NCBI GenBank assembly: GCA_937995835.1
Contig: CALKIV010000027.1
Span: forward strand, 62,001 to 126,000
Reading direction: 5' to 3'
DNA from: an uncultured Dysgonomonas sp.
Lineage (GTDB): Bacteria; Bacteroidota; Bacteroidia; Bacteroidales; Dysgonomonadaceae
DNA: 64,000 bases
Every line of letters begins with the position of its first letter. Position 1 is the stretch's first letter. The notes under the pieces were generated by a model. That model was not told where the DNA came from and made no database searches. It saw only the letters and a list, made by a program, of their open reading frames with translations. The position numbers and the translations under genes were made by a program. Shown piece by piece: positions 1 through 8,886 of the stretch.

Positions 1-852
1 CTGACATCAAAGACACAAAATCCATTGCCTGAGTGGCGCAACATTGTAACTACCGCCAAAGCCAAAAGTAAAGTAGAATATGCTTTACGTCAGTTGGAAA
101 AACAGACAGCCCGCAGAGGAGAGGCCATATTAATTAAAGTTTTCAGAGAAGCAAATCTACAAGTTACGTCTAGCATTGTGGATCGGATCGTTGATTTTTA
201 TCAAAGAGAAGATAAAGAGGATCTCTTTATTGCCATCGGTAATGGCGAAATTGATATGCCTGAGAATGTCGAAAAGTTTCTAAACCTGAGACAAAAAGAC
301 TCGAACAATGTTATCTTAAAATACATGAAGCAGGCATTCAAAGCAGTGAAGCCTGGCAAATCAAAGATCAACAAAATAGAATATGACCCAATTGACACAA
401 AAAAAACTTATCTACTAGATCAAGAGTCCTTTGAAAACAACTTTAAAATAGCTACTTGCTGTAATCCCATTTCAGGTGATAAAGTTCTAGGATTTGTGAG
501 ACAAGATCGTTACGTAGATGTACATGGAGTAAACTGTCCTGTTGCTCTGAAGCTGAAAGCCAGCCATGGGGATAGACTTGTCAATCTAGAATGGAGCAAT
601 CAAGCTAATTTTCCATTCGTGTCTACTGTCAAAGTTTCTGGTTTGGACAGAATGGGCATACTCAGAGATATCACCGAAGTGTTAACGAACAACACCATGA
701 ACATCAAAAGTATGCAAATGGAAACCAATGGAGGTGTTTTTGAGGGCACAATCGTGCTGTTTGTACTAGATACCCAAGAGCTCAAAAATATTGCTAAAAG
801 GCTATCACAAATCAAGGGAGTAAAATCGGTAAATCGCATCCAAAAGATCTAG
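1..852 (+). CDS. RelA/SpoT-family (p)ppGpp synthetase/hydrolase, 3' end only
   Basis: C-terminal regulatory part (284 residues) of a long RelA/SpoT homolog that makes and/or degrades the stringent-response alarmone (p)ppGpp. The reading frame is open from base 1, so the gene begins upstream; a TTG at 25 is internal, not the start. Visible are a helical segment, a cysteine-containing zinc-finger-like region (ATCCNPISGDKV, then HGVNCP near residue 180) and a C-terminal ACT domain (about residues 200-280, with GLDRMGILRDI). The hydrolase, synthetase and TGS domains lie outside the window, so whether it is mono- or bifunctional cannot be judged. It converges on the DUF4834 gene, with 56 bases between them and no clear terminator. 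Confidence 0.93.
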   Translation: MTSKTQNPLPEWRNIVTTAKAKSKVEYALRQLEKQTARRGEAILIKVFREANLQVTSSIVDRIVDFYQREDKEDLFIAIGNGEIDMPENVEKFLNLRQKDSNNVILKYMKQAFKAVKPGKSKINKIEYDPIDTKKTYLLDQESFENNFKIATCCNPISGDKVLGFVRQDRYVDVHGVNCPVALKLKASHGDRLVNLEWSNQANFPFVSTVKVSGLDRMGILRDITEVLTNNTMNIKSMQMETNGGVFEGTIVLFVLDTQELKNIAKRLSQIKGVKSVNRIQKI

Positions 853-908
853 ACGGACACCCCACATATATAAAGAAAAAAATTCAAGGATTTGAGGAGG
901 AAGAATGA

Positions 909-1148
909 CTATTCTACCTCTTCGAATTTTACATACTCTCCCTCATCAGGAGCAAACACTTTGTCTCCTGTATTACCAGTAGATCCCGTGCCCTGTTCTT
1001 GGTATTGCTCTCTTCTGCCTCGCCCGTTGGAAGATGAACGTTTTCCAAATAGTCCTCCAAATAGCAAGGAGACAAGTCCCCTTAGCATCGAAAAGATGAC
1101 AATTAGAATAACTACAAAAAATAATAATATAGCGAATAATACTGACAT
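909..1148 (-). CDS. DUF4834-family small membrane protein
   Basis: A 79-residue protein with one N-terminal hydrophobic helix (about residues 3-32) followed by a short basic and glycine-rich stretch (GKRSSSNGRGRR) and an acidic tail (DEGEYVKFEEVE). This layout matches the DUF4834 proteins of Bacteroidota, which have no known function. A hydrophobic N-terminus with a charged tail suggests a single-pass inner-membrane protein. It is transcribed alone, from a promoter-like box at 1176-1183. The overlapping plus-strand frame at 892-1191 is a shadow: it is Ser/Pro-rich with no family resemblance. Confidence 0.7.
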   Translation of the reverse strand: MSVLFAILLFFVVILIVIFSMLRGLVSLLFGGLFGKRSSSNGRGRREQYQEQGTGSTGNTGDKVFAPDEGEYVKFEEVE

Positions 1149-1175
1149 TCAGTTTTCTGATATTTGTTATACTTA

Positions 1176-1183
1176 CAAAAGTA
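1176..1183 (-). promoter_or_regulatory. candidate promoter of the DUF4834 gene
   Basis: Reads TACTTTTG on the minus strand, a full match to the Bacteroidota -7 box TAnnTTTG, with a degenerate -33 element (TTTA) 19 bases upstream. It is 28 bases before the DUF4834 start codon. Confidence 0.45.
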
Positions 1184-1435
1184 CGATATAAAAAGTACAA
1201 TATAAAAGTAGATTAATAAAGTTTAATAACATTAGTGCAATTACACAAAATTTAGGATAATATCTTTTTACAACAGACTCTATTATTTTATTTTTTTGCA
1301 CTGTTGCTATTTTATATTCGCTTATCACCATAAAATTAGCCTTAACTTCAAAAATATGCCATTGTAGATATTAGATACCAAAGCAATCCCATGAGAAGTA
1401 ATTACTATCAACAAGCAAAGCTGCCTAAGAAAGAC

Positions 1436-1467
1436 AGAGGAGGAAAGTAACAGAACTTCCCCCCTCT
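1436..1467 (-). terminator. hairpin terminator candidate after the CE1-GH95-GH43 operon
   Basis: On the minus strand a 13-base arm (1467-1455) pairs with 1448-1436 through 13 pairs, two of them G-U, around a 6-base loop. It is 35 bases past the GH43 stop codon and is followed by a weak U-rich stretch. Confidence 0.5.
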
Positions 1468-1502
1468 ATTAAGTTTAGTAGCACAAGACAATGCGTAAAA
1501 CA

Positions 1503-3593
1503 TTATTTCTCGTCTACAAAAAGAATATTGTATCTTTTCACTATTCCTTTAAAATCAAACTTTACAACAGCCCTTTCCGACAGAGATTTGGCTTGTGTAA
1601 CCTCAACTTTTATCTTCGAATTACTGGCTGAGGCTGACACCGTAGGTGCTACTTTTGTAGAAGAAGGCACCTGATAAGTTGCTTCGTAAATATCGTAGCC
1701 TATAATGCCATTATCTATAGTAGACCTGACTGGATGTGCTGGTAGTTCAATCTCCTGTTGATCAACAAGAATATTTACAGTGGGTACAATAGGCTGATGG
1801 ATTTCTTTCTTCAGACTACTAAAGCCTAGCCCTGCCAGATCGAAAAGAGATTCACCCTCCGCACCTTCTGCCACCAAAAAGATGGCGTGCTTTTTATCTA
1901 AATGGTCAACATATTGTGAAACATTTATAGCAAACTTTGTATTTTCTTGTTTAGCATTGGCAGGCACAACAATTTGACCTATTTTTTTCCCTTTCCATAC
2001 TTCATTATCCCAAGGAGCATCTAACCATACATTTACTTTGAAAGATTTGGTTGTAGTAGGGGTAAGAAATAAGTTAAACTCCGTTTTATTTCCTTGTTTT
2101 GTTCCTTCAAAAGCCTTTAGTCCATTTCTTGCTTCTGCCAATCCACCAAAGCCAAAGTACTTATATCCAATCGTATTACCATTTTTCACTTGAGTAATAG
2201 GCATATGATTGTCCCAAATATCCCATGAGTCTTGTTGAATATCCGTATTGGACAGATAACAAGCATAGCCTGCGGAATAATACTGGTAAGGATCAAGTCC
2301 ATAGATATGAAAGCCTTCTGAGGTCACTTCTGCTCCTGTGTACTCTCTTCCTTGACTATCTTTAGCCGTCCAAAGATTGTCTTTGGCATAGGGATCATAT
2401 CCTCTGATAGACACTGTACCTCCTTCTGCAACAGACTTCTCATCCCATGAAATATGTATAGGAGCTACCACTGCCTGACGAGCAAAACCAAAATTTCTTG
2501 GAGGACGATGATAAAACACATACCATTGTCCATTGATTTCTTCAATACTGCCATGGGTATTATGTCCCCCATTGGTAGTTATTAATCCAGTACCATCTTG
2601 ATTGAGAACAGGAGCACGAGAATCGACCAAGACACCACCAATTTTCCATGGACCTAAGGGCGAATCACCAACCGCATAACGCAATGTAGAGTTGGAACTT
2701 CCTATTCCATAATCAGGACCAGAATAACCACTATAAACGGTTACATATTTATTTCCTATTTTACGAATAGAAGAGGCTTCGAAAAAGTTAAATGCACCTA
2801 AATCTTGACCGGGATAAATATAAGGAAACGATGTACCTTCTGGATCTCTAACAGCTCCATACTTCAGCCCTGCTGGTAGAAAACGATCAATCACTTTGGT
2901 GCCTGGTCTGACAGAATACATCGTGTTTTGGTCTAACTGTGCGGCCAAAGATCTCTGAAACCCCCAATAGGCATATGCTCTAAAACCGATCTCGTAGTCT
3001 GGATCGTTTGGGTCACTAACGTATTCGATATACACAGCGGGGTCGAATCCAAGTATGCTTCCCTCTACTGTTCTCTTTCCATCCGCTGTCAGATTTATTG
3101 GTGTAAAAGGCCCATCCGGACGATCTCCCTTAGCCACCATTGCCTCTCTATGTTCCCCTCTACTATGAGGATATAAATAATATTCTTTTTTGCCATCTTT
3201 CCTTTTTACTTCTACTAGATCTGGGGCATACATCACATCCCATTGTCCATCCACTTGATAAGTAAAAATAGCACCTTCGTCTCTCCAAGCAGACAGGTCA
3301 TCCACCGGAGCAGACCACATCCTTATATCCGGACCACAATAGCTATCGAGTCTGAGATCATGCGAACCTATGATATAGGCACGAAACTTACCAGGATTGT
3401 CTGGATCTTCAAAAACACGAGGTTCTCCATCAGGTAAATGCTCCCACAGTGGCAGATATGGATTTCCTATTGAATGATGAATAAAGTGTTTGTCCGACAT
3501 ACTATCCGGGATAGTTTTATCATGTCCTTTAACCACCCCTACAAACAGTAGTGCAGCAAGGATGAAAGATCCTACTTTTTTTGTTTTTTTCAT
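1503..3593 (-). CDS. GH43-clan secreted glycosidase (arabinofuranosidase/xylosidase type)
   Basis: 696-residue secreted enzyme with a signal peptide (MKKTKKVGSFILAALLFVGVV). An N-terminal five-bladed propeller of the GH43 type covers about residues 40-390, with acidic motifs at FEDPD, GFDPAVY and FFEASS that fit the base, modulator and acid positions of the family. Beta-sandwich regions follow (about 400-690), one resembling a carbohydrate-binding module and the last an Ig-like fold. GH43 enzymes remove arabinose or xylose from arabinoxylan or arabinan. It is the last gene of the CE1-GH95-GH43 operon, 103 bases after GH95. It is divergent from the other GH43 proteins in the window, so substrate and subfamily are uncertain. 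Confidence 0.7.
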   Translation of the reverse strand: MKKTKKVGSFILAALLFVGVVKGHDKTIPDSMSDKHFIHHSIGNPYLPLWEHLPDGEPRVFEDPDNPGKFRAYIIGSHDLRLDSYCGPDIRMWSAPVDDLSAWRDEGAIFTYQVDGQWDVMYAPDLVEVKRKDGKKEYYLYPHSRGEHREAMVAKGDRPDGPFTPINLTADGKRTVEGSILGFDPAVYIEYVSDPNDPDYEIGFRAYAYWGFQRSLAAQLDQNTMYSVRPGTKVIDRFLPAGLKYGAVRDPEGTSFPYIYPGQDLGAFNFFEASSIRKIGNKYVTVYSGYSGPDYGIGSSNSTLRYAVGDSPLGPWKIGGVLVDSRAPVLNQDGTGLITTNGGHNTHGSIEEINGQWYVFYHRPPRNFGFARQAVVAPIHISWDEKSVAEGGTVSIRGYDPYAKDNLWTAKDSQGREYTGAEVTSEGFHIYGLDPYQYYSAGYACYLSNTDIQQDSWDIWDNHMPITQVKNGNTIGYKYFGFGGLAEARNGLKAFEGTKQGNKTEFNLFLTPTTTKSFKVNVWLDAPWDNEVWKGKKIGQIVVPANAKQENTKFAINVSQYVDHLDKKHAIFLVAEGAEGESLFDLAGLGFSSLKKEIHQPIVPTVNILVDQQEIELPAHPVRSTIDNGIIGYDIYEATYQVPSSTKVAPTVSASASNSKIKVEVTQAKSLSERAVVKFDFKGIVKRYNILFVDEK

Positions 3594-3696
3594 GTAAACT
3601 ATTTTTTAATTTTTTGGTTTTATTTCTTTGGGTTTCTTTGCTATTTCAAACCCCTCAGCTCGTTTTGGCTTCTACTGCAACAACATTGATAAAGAT

Positions 3697-6123
3697 CTAT
3701 CTTTCGATTTTGAGCCTATAGTCTTTTCCTACTTCGGTCATTATATCATATTCATATATTGTTTTCAACGTATTTCCGTCGAAGGAAGCTTCGTCAGAAA
3801 TGATAGCTTGGCGAATATCTGCTAACTTAAAAAATGGATTTTTATTTTCGCCTTCCGCTTGTTTAATCCCATTACCTTTGAGGGGAACATATGAGCGAAT
3901 ACGTAAATTACCTCCTAACTTAGAGAGAATTGCGACCTCCGATATTTTGTTATTTTTCCACTTCATATCTATCTCAAAAGCCCCACGGGCTACGATACCT
4001 GCCACTTCTCCGTTTTTCCATCGGTCGGGAATAGCAGGGAGCAAATGCACTGCCCCGTCATGGCTTTGCACAAGCATCTCGGCTAGACCTGCTGTTAAAC
4101 CAAAATTTCCATCAATCTGAAAAGGAGGATGAGCTGTAAATAAATTTGGATACGTTCGTCCATCTTCATCATCTTGGCTTGCCAGTGTCAACATATTTTT
4201 GATAATTTTATAAGCATGATTACCATCAAGTAAACGTGCCCATAGATTTATCTTCCACCCAATAGACCACCCCGTAGCCATATCACCACGATAGAGCAAA
4301 GAGTTTCGTGCTGCCTCAAACAGCTCGGGAGATATTGAAGGTGTAATTTGATTACCCGGATACAAACCATATAGATGTGACACATGACGGTGCTCGCTTT
4401 TAGGATCATCTTTATCCTCCAACCACTCTTGCAACTGAGAATATTTTCCTATTTGCATAGGAGGTAATTTATCCACCATCGCCAAAAGTTGTTCTCCGTA
4501 AGCTTTGTCTTTTCCCAATATTTCACCTGCCATCGCTGTTCGAGTCAAAACGTCGAAAACAATCTGATTATCCATCGTACAGCCTGCTGATATAGGTCCA
4601 TGTTCTGGCGAAACTGATGGAGATACAACCATCCATCCTGATTTAGGATGCTCTACCAACGCCGTCATAAAGTAGTCGGCCGAACCTTTCAATATCGGAT
4701 ATATTTCTTCCAAAAACTCTTTATCCCCTGTAAAGAGATAATGTTCCCAAAGATGCTGAACCAACCATGCTCCACCTGTTGGCCACATACCAGCAGCTGC
4801 AAAATCGATAGGACTCGTCACTCTCCAGATATCTGTGTTATGATGGGCAACCCATCCTTCTGCACCATACAATGTTTTAGCTGTTATTTGTCCACTTTCA
4901 CTCAGTTCTTTTAACATCTGAAATAAGGGTTGATGCGTCTCTGACAGATTAGTGACCTCAGCAGGCCAATAGTTCATCTCTGTATTGATATTGATTGTGT
5001 ACTTGCTATCCCAAGCTGGATACATGCTATTGCACCAGATCCCTTGTAGATTAGCCGGCTGCCCTCCCGGTTGCGAAGAGCAAATCAGAAGATAACGACC
5101 AAATTGCGATAGCAATGTAACCAAGGCTGGATCTTGATTGTTCTGAAAATTAATGATTCGTTGTGTAGTCGGCAACTGTGACTCTTCGCCAAGATCGCCA
5201 AGATCTAATTTAAATCGGCTGAATTGTTTACTGTAGATTTGAGTATGCTGTTTTATAGCAGTTTTATACTCCACCTTCATCGCTTCGGCAAGTTTACTCG
5301 CAGCTTTTTCTCCTTGATCAGTTCCTACTGTTTTATAGTCAACAAAGTTAGTAGCAATGGATAGATAGATGGTAGCAACAGTAGCATCTTTGACCAATAT
5401 TTTGTGGTTTGTAACTTCAACTGTTCCATCTTTGTTATCAATAGCTGTGTGTATTTGATATTTTATTTCTCCCTCAATACCTTCATGATCTCCCCCTTTG
5501 CCTTCAAGAATCAGCACATTGTCTTTCTCCGATACAGAATGTACTGAGCCATTGGTATATTCTGCCTCGAAAGAGAGTGCTCCTTGCTTGTTGGCAGTAA
5601 TTTGCATGACGATGACATCGTCAGCAAAAGAGGAGAACACCTCACGTGTATACTCTACACCATCGACAGTGTAACGAGTAACTGCCACTGCTTGGTCTAG
5701 ATTAAGTTCACGATAATAATTTTCAAAATTATCATGACCTTCAAAATTTAGAATGAGACTCCCTGCTGCCTGGAAAGGCATTCCGTGTGTCTGTGTGAAA
5801 AAAGTCTGATTAATGATCTTATCTGCTTCACTATTTTTTTCTTCAAATATTAGCTCTCGAACTTTCGATAGAGACTCTAAAGCCTTCGGACTATCATTCT
5901 GATAAGGACCTCCTGCCCAAATAGTTTCCTCATTTAGCTGCAACTCTTCGCGCTGAGGTATTCCATAAACCATAGTTCCGATTCGAGCATTGCCTAATGG
6001 AAGAGCTTCTTCCCAAACTTGAGCTGGTTGAGTATACCACAGTTTGAGATCTTCTTTGGCGGGAGCACAACTAGTAAAGAGCATTAGCAATAATAAGCAA
6101 AAAAGTAAAATTGTATTTTTCAT
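3697..6123 (-). CDS. GH95 alpha-L-fucosidase / alpha-L-galactosidase lipoprotein
   Basis: 808-residue GH95 enzyme with a lipoprotein signal (lipobox LFTSC, Cys about residue 19). It covers the usual family span: an N-terminal beta domain starting LWYTQPAQVWEEALPLGNARIG, then the (alpha/alpha)6 barrel. The catalytic Asn pair sits in NINTEMNYWPA (N378, N380), a Glu in SPEH is the expected general acid, and the Asp of QIDGNFG is the third conserved residue. Two residues before N378 is Thr (T376), where the characterized Bifidobacterium fucosidase, as I recall it, has His; Thr there has been linked to alpha-L-galactosidase specificity. It starts 3 bases after the esterase gene ends, so they are co-transcribed. 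Likely role: removing terminal L-galactose or fucose from complex xylan or xyloglucan. Confidence 0.92.
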   Translation of the reverse strand: MKNTILLFCLLLLMLFTSCAPAKEDLKLWYTQPAQVWEEALPLGNARIGTMVYGIPQREELQLNEETIWAGGPYQNDSPKALESLSKVRELIFEEKNSEADKIINQTFFTQTHGMPFQAAGSLILNFEGHDNFENYYRELNLDQAVAVTRYTVDGVEYTREVFSSFADDVIVMQITANKQGALSFEAEYTNGSVHSVSEKDNVLILEGKGGDHEGIEGEIKYQIHTAIDNKDGTVEVTNHKILVKDATVATIYLSIATNFVDYKTVGTDQGEKAASKLAEAMKVEYKTAIKQHTQIYSKQFSRFKLDLGDLGEESQLPTTQRIINFQNNQDPALVTLLSQFGRYLLICSSQPGGQPANLQGIWCNSMYPAWDSKYTININTEMNYWPAEVTNLSETHQPLFQMLKELSESGQITAKTLYGAEGWVAHHNTDIWRVTSPIDFAAAGMWPTGGAWLVQHLWEHYLFTGDKEFLEEIYPILKGSADYFMTALVEHPKSGWMVVSPSVSPEHGPISAGCTMDNQIVFDVLTRTAMAGEILGKDKAYGEQLLAMVDKLPPMQIGKYSQLQEWLEDKDDPKSEHRHVSHLYGLYPGNQITPSISPELFEAARNSLLYRGDMATGWSIGWKINLWARLLDGNHAYKIIKNMLTLASQDDEDGRTYPNLFTAHPPFQIDGNFGLTAGLAEMLVQSHDGAVHLLPAIPDRWKNGEVAGIVARGAFEIDMKWKNNKISEVAILSKLGGNLRIRSYVPLKGNGIKQAEGENKNPFFKLADIRQAIISDEASFDGNTLKTIYEYDIMTEVGKDYRLKIER

Positions 6124-6126
6124 GCC

Positions 6127-7005
6127 TTATTTTCGTTTATTAAATTGACGACTAACAAAGGGTAGACACATATAGAGTGCCGATTGCCAGTACTCCCAAG
6201 TGTGCCCTCCATCACGGACACGGAACTGGCAGGGAATTTGTGCTCTCTGCATAGCTCTAAAGAAGTCGATATTCCGATCTAGCAAAAAATCATCATCTCC
6301 ACAATCAACAAACCAGGCCACCGATCGGAGTTGCTTCTTTCTCTCTTCCCCAGCTTTTTCAATATATTTGATACACGAATTTTCTATAACTGATAATGTC
6401 AACAAACCAAACTTATCTTTTGGATTTTCGAATCGTTGAGCACCAGATTCGGGAATAGACATCAGGGCACTCATGGCATACACAGCACAAAACTTGTCGT
6501 TATGTTTTTGTCCATAAGCTGTAGCACCTCCTCCTCCCATGGATAAGCCAGCTATAGCACGGTGTAGTTTGTCTCCTATTACTCTATATTTAGCTTCTAC
6601 GAAAGGCATAAATTCCTCAAAAAAGAATGCTTCGTAAGCCCATCCAGGCATATCAAAATAACCATTCCAAGCATTATCCTCAAATCGTCCTCCTGCATTG
6701 GGAGCAATTATAATCATCTCGTCAACTTCTTCGGAGTTTACAAGTTGATCCATAATATCTTTTACATGTCCCCTGTCGAACCACACTTTGTTAGTTTCGG
6801 TCATTCCATGTAGAAGATATAATATTGGATATTGTTTGTCTTGCTCTATATCATAACTCTTGGGAAGATAGACCGCATACTCTCTTTCGGCATTGAGAAT
6901 CTTACTAGTAAATACTCCATCTTCAATCTTGCTTTGAAGACGATCTTGAGCATATACTAAAACAGTAAGACAAAACATAAATAGTATAAAAAACGTTTTT
7001 CTCAT
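6127..7005 (-). CDS. CE1-type esterase (feruloyl/acetyl xylan esterase-like)
   Basis: Secreted alpha/beta hydrolase of the esterase D / CE1 type, 292 residues from ATG 7005. I prefer this start to the in-frame start at 7041 because it places a normal signal peptide (MRKTFFILFMFCLTVLVYAQ) at the N-terminus. The nucleophile elbow is GLSMGG (S155), an LLHGM oxyanion loop lies near residue 65, an acidic cluster (DCGDDDF) supplies the likely Asp, and GGHTWEYW supplies the His. CE1 members release ferulate or acetate from arabinoxylan, which fits the GH95 and GH43 genes just downstream. The exact acyl group cannot be read from sequence. Confidence 0.85.
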   Translation of the reverse strand: MRKTFFILFMFCLTVLVYAQDRLQSKIEDGVFTSKILNAEREYAVYLPKSYDIEQDKQYPILYLLHGMTETNKVWFDRGHVKDIMDQLVNSEEVDEMIIIAPNAGGRFEDNAWNGYFDMPGWAYEAFFFEEFMPFVEAKYRVIGDKLHRAIAGLSMGGGGATAYGQKHNDKFCAVYAMSALMSIPESGAQRFENPKDKFGLLTLSVIENSCIKYIEKAGEERKKQLRSVAWFVDCGDDDFLLDRNIDFFRAMQRAQIPCQFRVRDGGHTWEYWQSALYMCLPFVSRQFNKRK

Positions 7006-7089
7006 TGGTACTAGCCTTTCGTTTAACTTAGAATATTTCACTTCTATACTGGGGCTAAATTATATCAGAATAGCATTACTTATATTCAT

Positions 7090-7190
7090 TTTCGGATATA
7101 ACTTTTCTACTTTCAGCTATTCCCAATATCAAAAACTAGAATAAAGCTTGATGTAACATTCTGAATAACATACCTATTCAATTTCGGATA
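7090..7190. repeat. two direct copies of TTTCGGATA upstream of the CE1 operon
   Basis: TTTCGGATA occurs at 7090-7098 and 7182-7190 in the same orientation, 92 bases apart, in an otherwise AT-rich leader. The position fits a regulator-binding pair, but no known operator is recognised. Confidence 0.35.
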
Positions 7191-7310
7191 AATTCTAAAC
7201 TATTTAATTTCAATTATTTCACTGCAAACTCCACAACTTCGAGGACTGTATTAAATATGCTCCAACATTATAGTTCGAGGGAAATGATAAAGTTTATAAA
7301 ATGCTAAAAT

Positions 7311-7362
7311 AAGAACGATGTCAGATTGCTTTCAAATGAGAAAGTAATCTGACATCGTTCTT
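7311..7362 (-). terminator. long perfect hairpin after the nitroreductase gene
   Basis: A perfect 17-bp inverted repeat (7311-7327 with 7346-7362) continues, after one imperfect pair, into a 5-bp inner stem (7329-7333 with 7340-7344) closed by a 6-base loop. On the minus strand it lies about 40 bases after the nitroreductase stop codon and is followed by ATTTTAG, so it is a likely terminator with a short U-tract. Confidence 0.7.
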
Positions 7363-7401
7363 ATATTTGGAGCTCTGGTAAGTTTTAACTAAAAAAAGCT
7401 A

Positions 7402-7929
7402 CTAAATTCGTCTCACTATTTTGGAGAGTTCTTTGCGTTTCTTTTCTGGCACTTTACTCTTTTCTTCGTCAATATATCCAAGTGGAAATATAGCTACAGG
7501 TTCAATATCTTGCTGATCATCAAGGCTCAATGCTTGTCTCAACAGTTGAGGGTCAAAATTACACACCCAGCATGTTCCTAAACCAACTTCATGAATGGCT
7601 AAAGATAGTTGAGTGGCCGCAATACTTGCGTCAATATCACCATGATCCTTCTGATCAAAATTGGAACGTTTCCACGATTTAGAAGCATCTTTGCAGATTA
7701 CTATATATAGAGGAGCTGTGGCAAACCAATCGCGCTGATATGTGCCATGAATTTTCTTTTGCACTTCTTTGTTCTCCACTACATAAAAAAGCCAAGGCTG
7801 GTAATTTGCTGCCGAAGGTGATAAACGAGCACATTCCAAGATATAATCAAGCTTTTCGGACTCAACCTTTTTTTTCAAAAAATGTCGCACAGAATAACGT
7901 TGTTCACACAGTGTCTTAAAATTCATCAT
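7402..7929 (-). CDS. nitroreductase-family flavoprotein
   Basis: About 175-residue NAD(P)H- and FMN-dependent oxidoreductase of the nitroreductase fold. N-terminal RYSVRHF is the usual FMN-phosphate-binding motif; LSPSAANYQPW, GDIDASIAATQLSLAIHEVGLGTCW and the C-terminal IFPLGY are also typical. ATG 7929 follows the stop codon of the upstream glycosyltransferase by one base, which supports this start and co-transcription; in-frame starts at 7947 and 7944 lie inside the previous gene. The physiological substrate is unknown. Last gene of the DUF4199-GT2-nitroreductase operon. Confidence 0.88.
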   Translation of the reverse strand: MMNFKTLCEQRYSVRHFLKKKVESEKLDYILECARLSPSAANYQPWLFYVVENKEVQKKIHGTYQRDWFATAPLYIVICKDASKSWKRSNFDQKDHGDIDASIAATQLSLAIHEVGLGTCWVCNFDPQLLRQALSLDDQQDIEPVAIFPLGYIDEEKSKVPEKKRKELSKIVRRI

Positions 7930-7930
7930 A

Positions 7931-8881
7931 TCAAAGTTTTTCATCAATCTGATAAGAGTTTCTATCAGCAGAGTTTCTAGACATAATTTCCCCCAAAAAG
8001 CCAGCTAAAAACAGCTGTGTTCCGAGAATCATCATTGTCAATGAAATATAAAAATAAGGCGAGTTGGTCACCAACGGATGCGCTATGCCTTGTTGAAGAG
8101 CAATAAGCTTATTGGCTCCTACGATCAAGATTGCAATAAATCCGATAAAGAACATTAAGGTCCCCAACAAACCAAAAAGGTGCATAGGTTTACGTCCAAA
8201 ACGAGACAAAAACCAGAGTGTCAACAGATCAAGATAGCCATTAAAGAATCTGCTGATACCGAATTTAGATTTTCCATATTTTCGGGCTTGATGCTGAACT
8301 ACCTTTTCGCCAATTTTCTCAAATCCTGCGTTCTTGGCTAGATAGGGAATATATCTATGCATATCGTTATAAATTTCGATATGCTTCACAACTGCATTTT
8401 TATAAGCCTTCAACCCACAATTAAAATCATGAAGTTTAATTCCGGATATTTTTCGGGCAGTGGCATTAAACAACTTGCTAGGTAGATTTTTACCTAGTAG
8501 AGGATCGTATCTTTTTTTCTTCCAGCCAGAAACTAAATCATAACCCTCCTTCTTAACCATTCTGTATAGTTCAGGAATTTCATCCGGACTATCCTGCAAA
8601 TCAGCATCCATCGTGATCACCACATCTCCCTCAGCCACTTTGAAGGCGCAATGCAAAGCTGGAGATTTTCCATAATTTTTACGGAAACGAATGGCCTTAA
8701 CATGATCCGATTTCTCTTTCAAGCTTTTTATAATATTCCAAGATCCATCTTTACTTCCATCGTCTACAAAGATAACCTCATAGCTAAAGCTATGCTCTTT
8801 CATCACTCGCTCTATCCAAGCAAAAAGTTCAGGAAGAGACTCTTCTTCATCCAATAAAGGTATGACAACTGAAATATCCAT
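7931..8881 (-). CDS. family 2 glycosyltransferase, polyprenyl-phosphate type
   Basis: 316-residue membrane glycosyltransferase. The N-terminal GT-A domain starts with VVIPLLDEEESLPEL, has FVDDGSKDGSW and the metal-binding TMDADLQDSPDEI, and spans about residues 1-225. Two C-terminal transmembrane helices (about 235-260 and 270-300) follow. This is the GtrB/DPM1-like arrangement, in which a sugar is transferred from a nucleotide donor to undecaprenyl phosphate at the cytoplasmic face. Donor sugar unknown. It lies 5 bases after the DUF4199 gene and directly before the nitroreductase gene. Confidence 0.9.
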   Translation of the reverse strand: MDISVVIPLLDEEESLPELFAWIERVMKEHSFSYEVIFVDDGSKDGSWNIIKSLKEKSDHVKAIRFRKNYGKSPALHCAFKVAEGDVVITMDADLQDSPDEIPELYRMVKKEGYDLVSGWKKKRYDPLLGKNLPSKLFNATARKISGIKLHDFNCGLKAYKNAVVKHIEIYNDMHRYIPYLAKNAGFEKIGEKVVQHQARKYGKSKFGISRFFNGYLDLLTLWFLSRFGRKPMHLFGLLGTLMFFIGFIAILIVGANKLIALQQGIAHPLVTNSPYFYISLTMMILGTQLFLAGFLGEIMSRNSADRNSYQIDEKL

Positions 8882-8886
8882 GGCGT

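Larger units (their letters stand above)
1149..1502. other. intergenic region between DUF4834 and GH43 genes
   Basis: 354 bases without a gene. It holds the likely DUF4834 promoter (1176-1183), a short AT-rich direct repeat beginning with GTAC at 1181, 1195 and (degenerate) 1208, and a terminator-like hairpin for the GH43 operon (1436-1467). Nothing else is recognisable between about 1215 and 1435. Confidence 0.6.
7042..7401. other. intergenic region upstream of the CE1-GH95-GH43 operon
   Basis: 360 bases without a gene. It should contain the promoter of the esterase operon, but no perfect -7 box is visible; CTAAATTA at 7055-7062 (one mismatch, minus strand) is the best candidate. It also holds two copies of TTTCGGATA (7090 and 7182) and a strong hairpin (7311-7362) that ends the nitroreductase transcript. 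Confidence 0.6.

Noticed and set aside
892..1191. Plus-strand reading frame over the DUF4834 gene
   Set aside because: Composition is Ser/Pro/Asn-rich without family features, and it is antisense to a convincing small membrane protein.
1181..1215. CRISPR-like or satellite repeat
   Set aside because: Only two to three AT-rich units with periods of 14 and 13 bases and no spacers; probably low-complexity promoter DNA.
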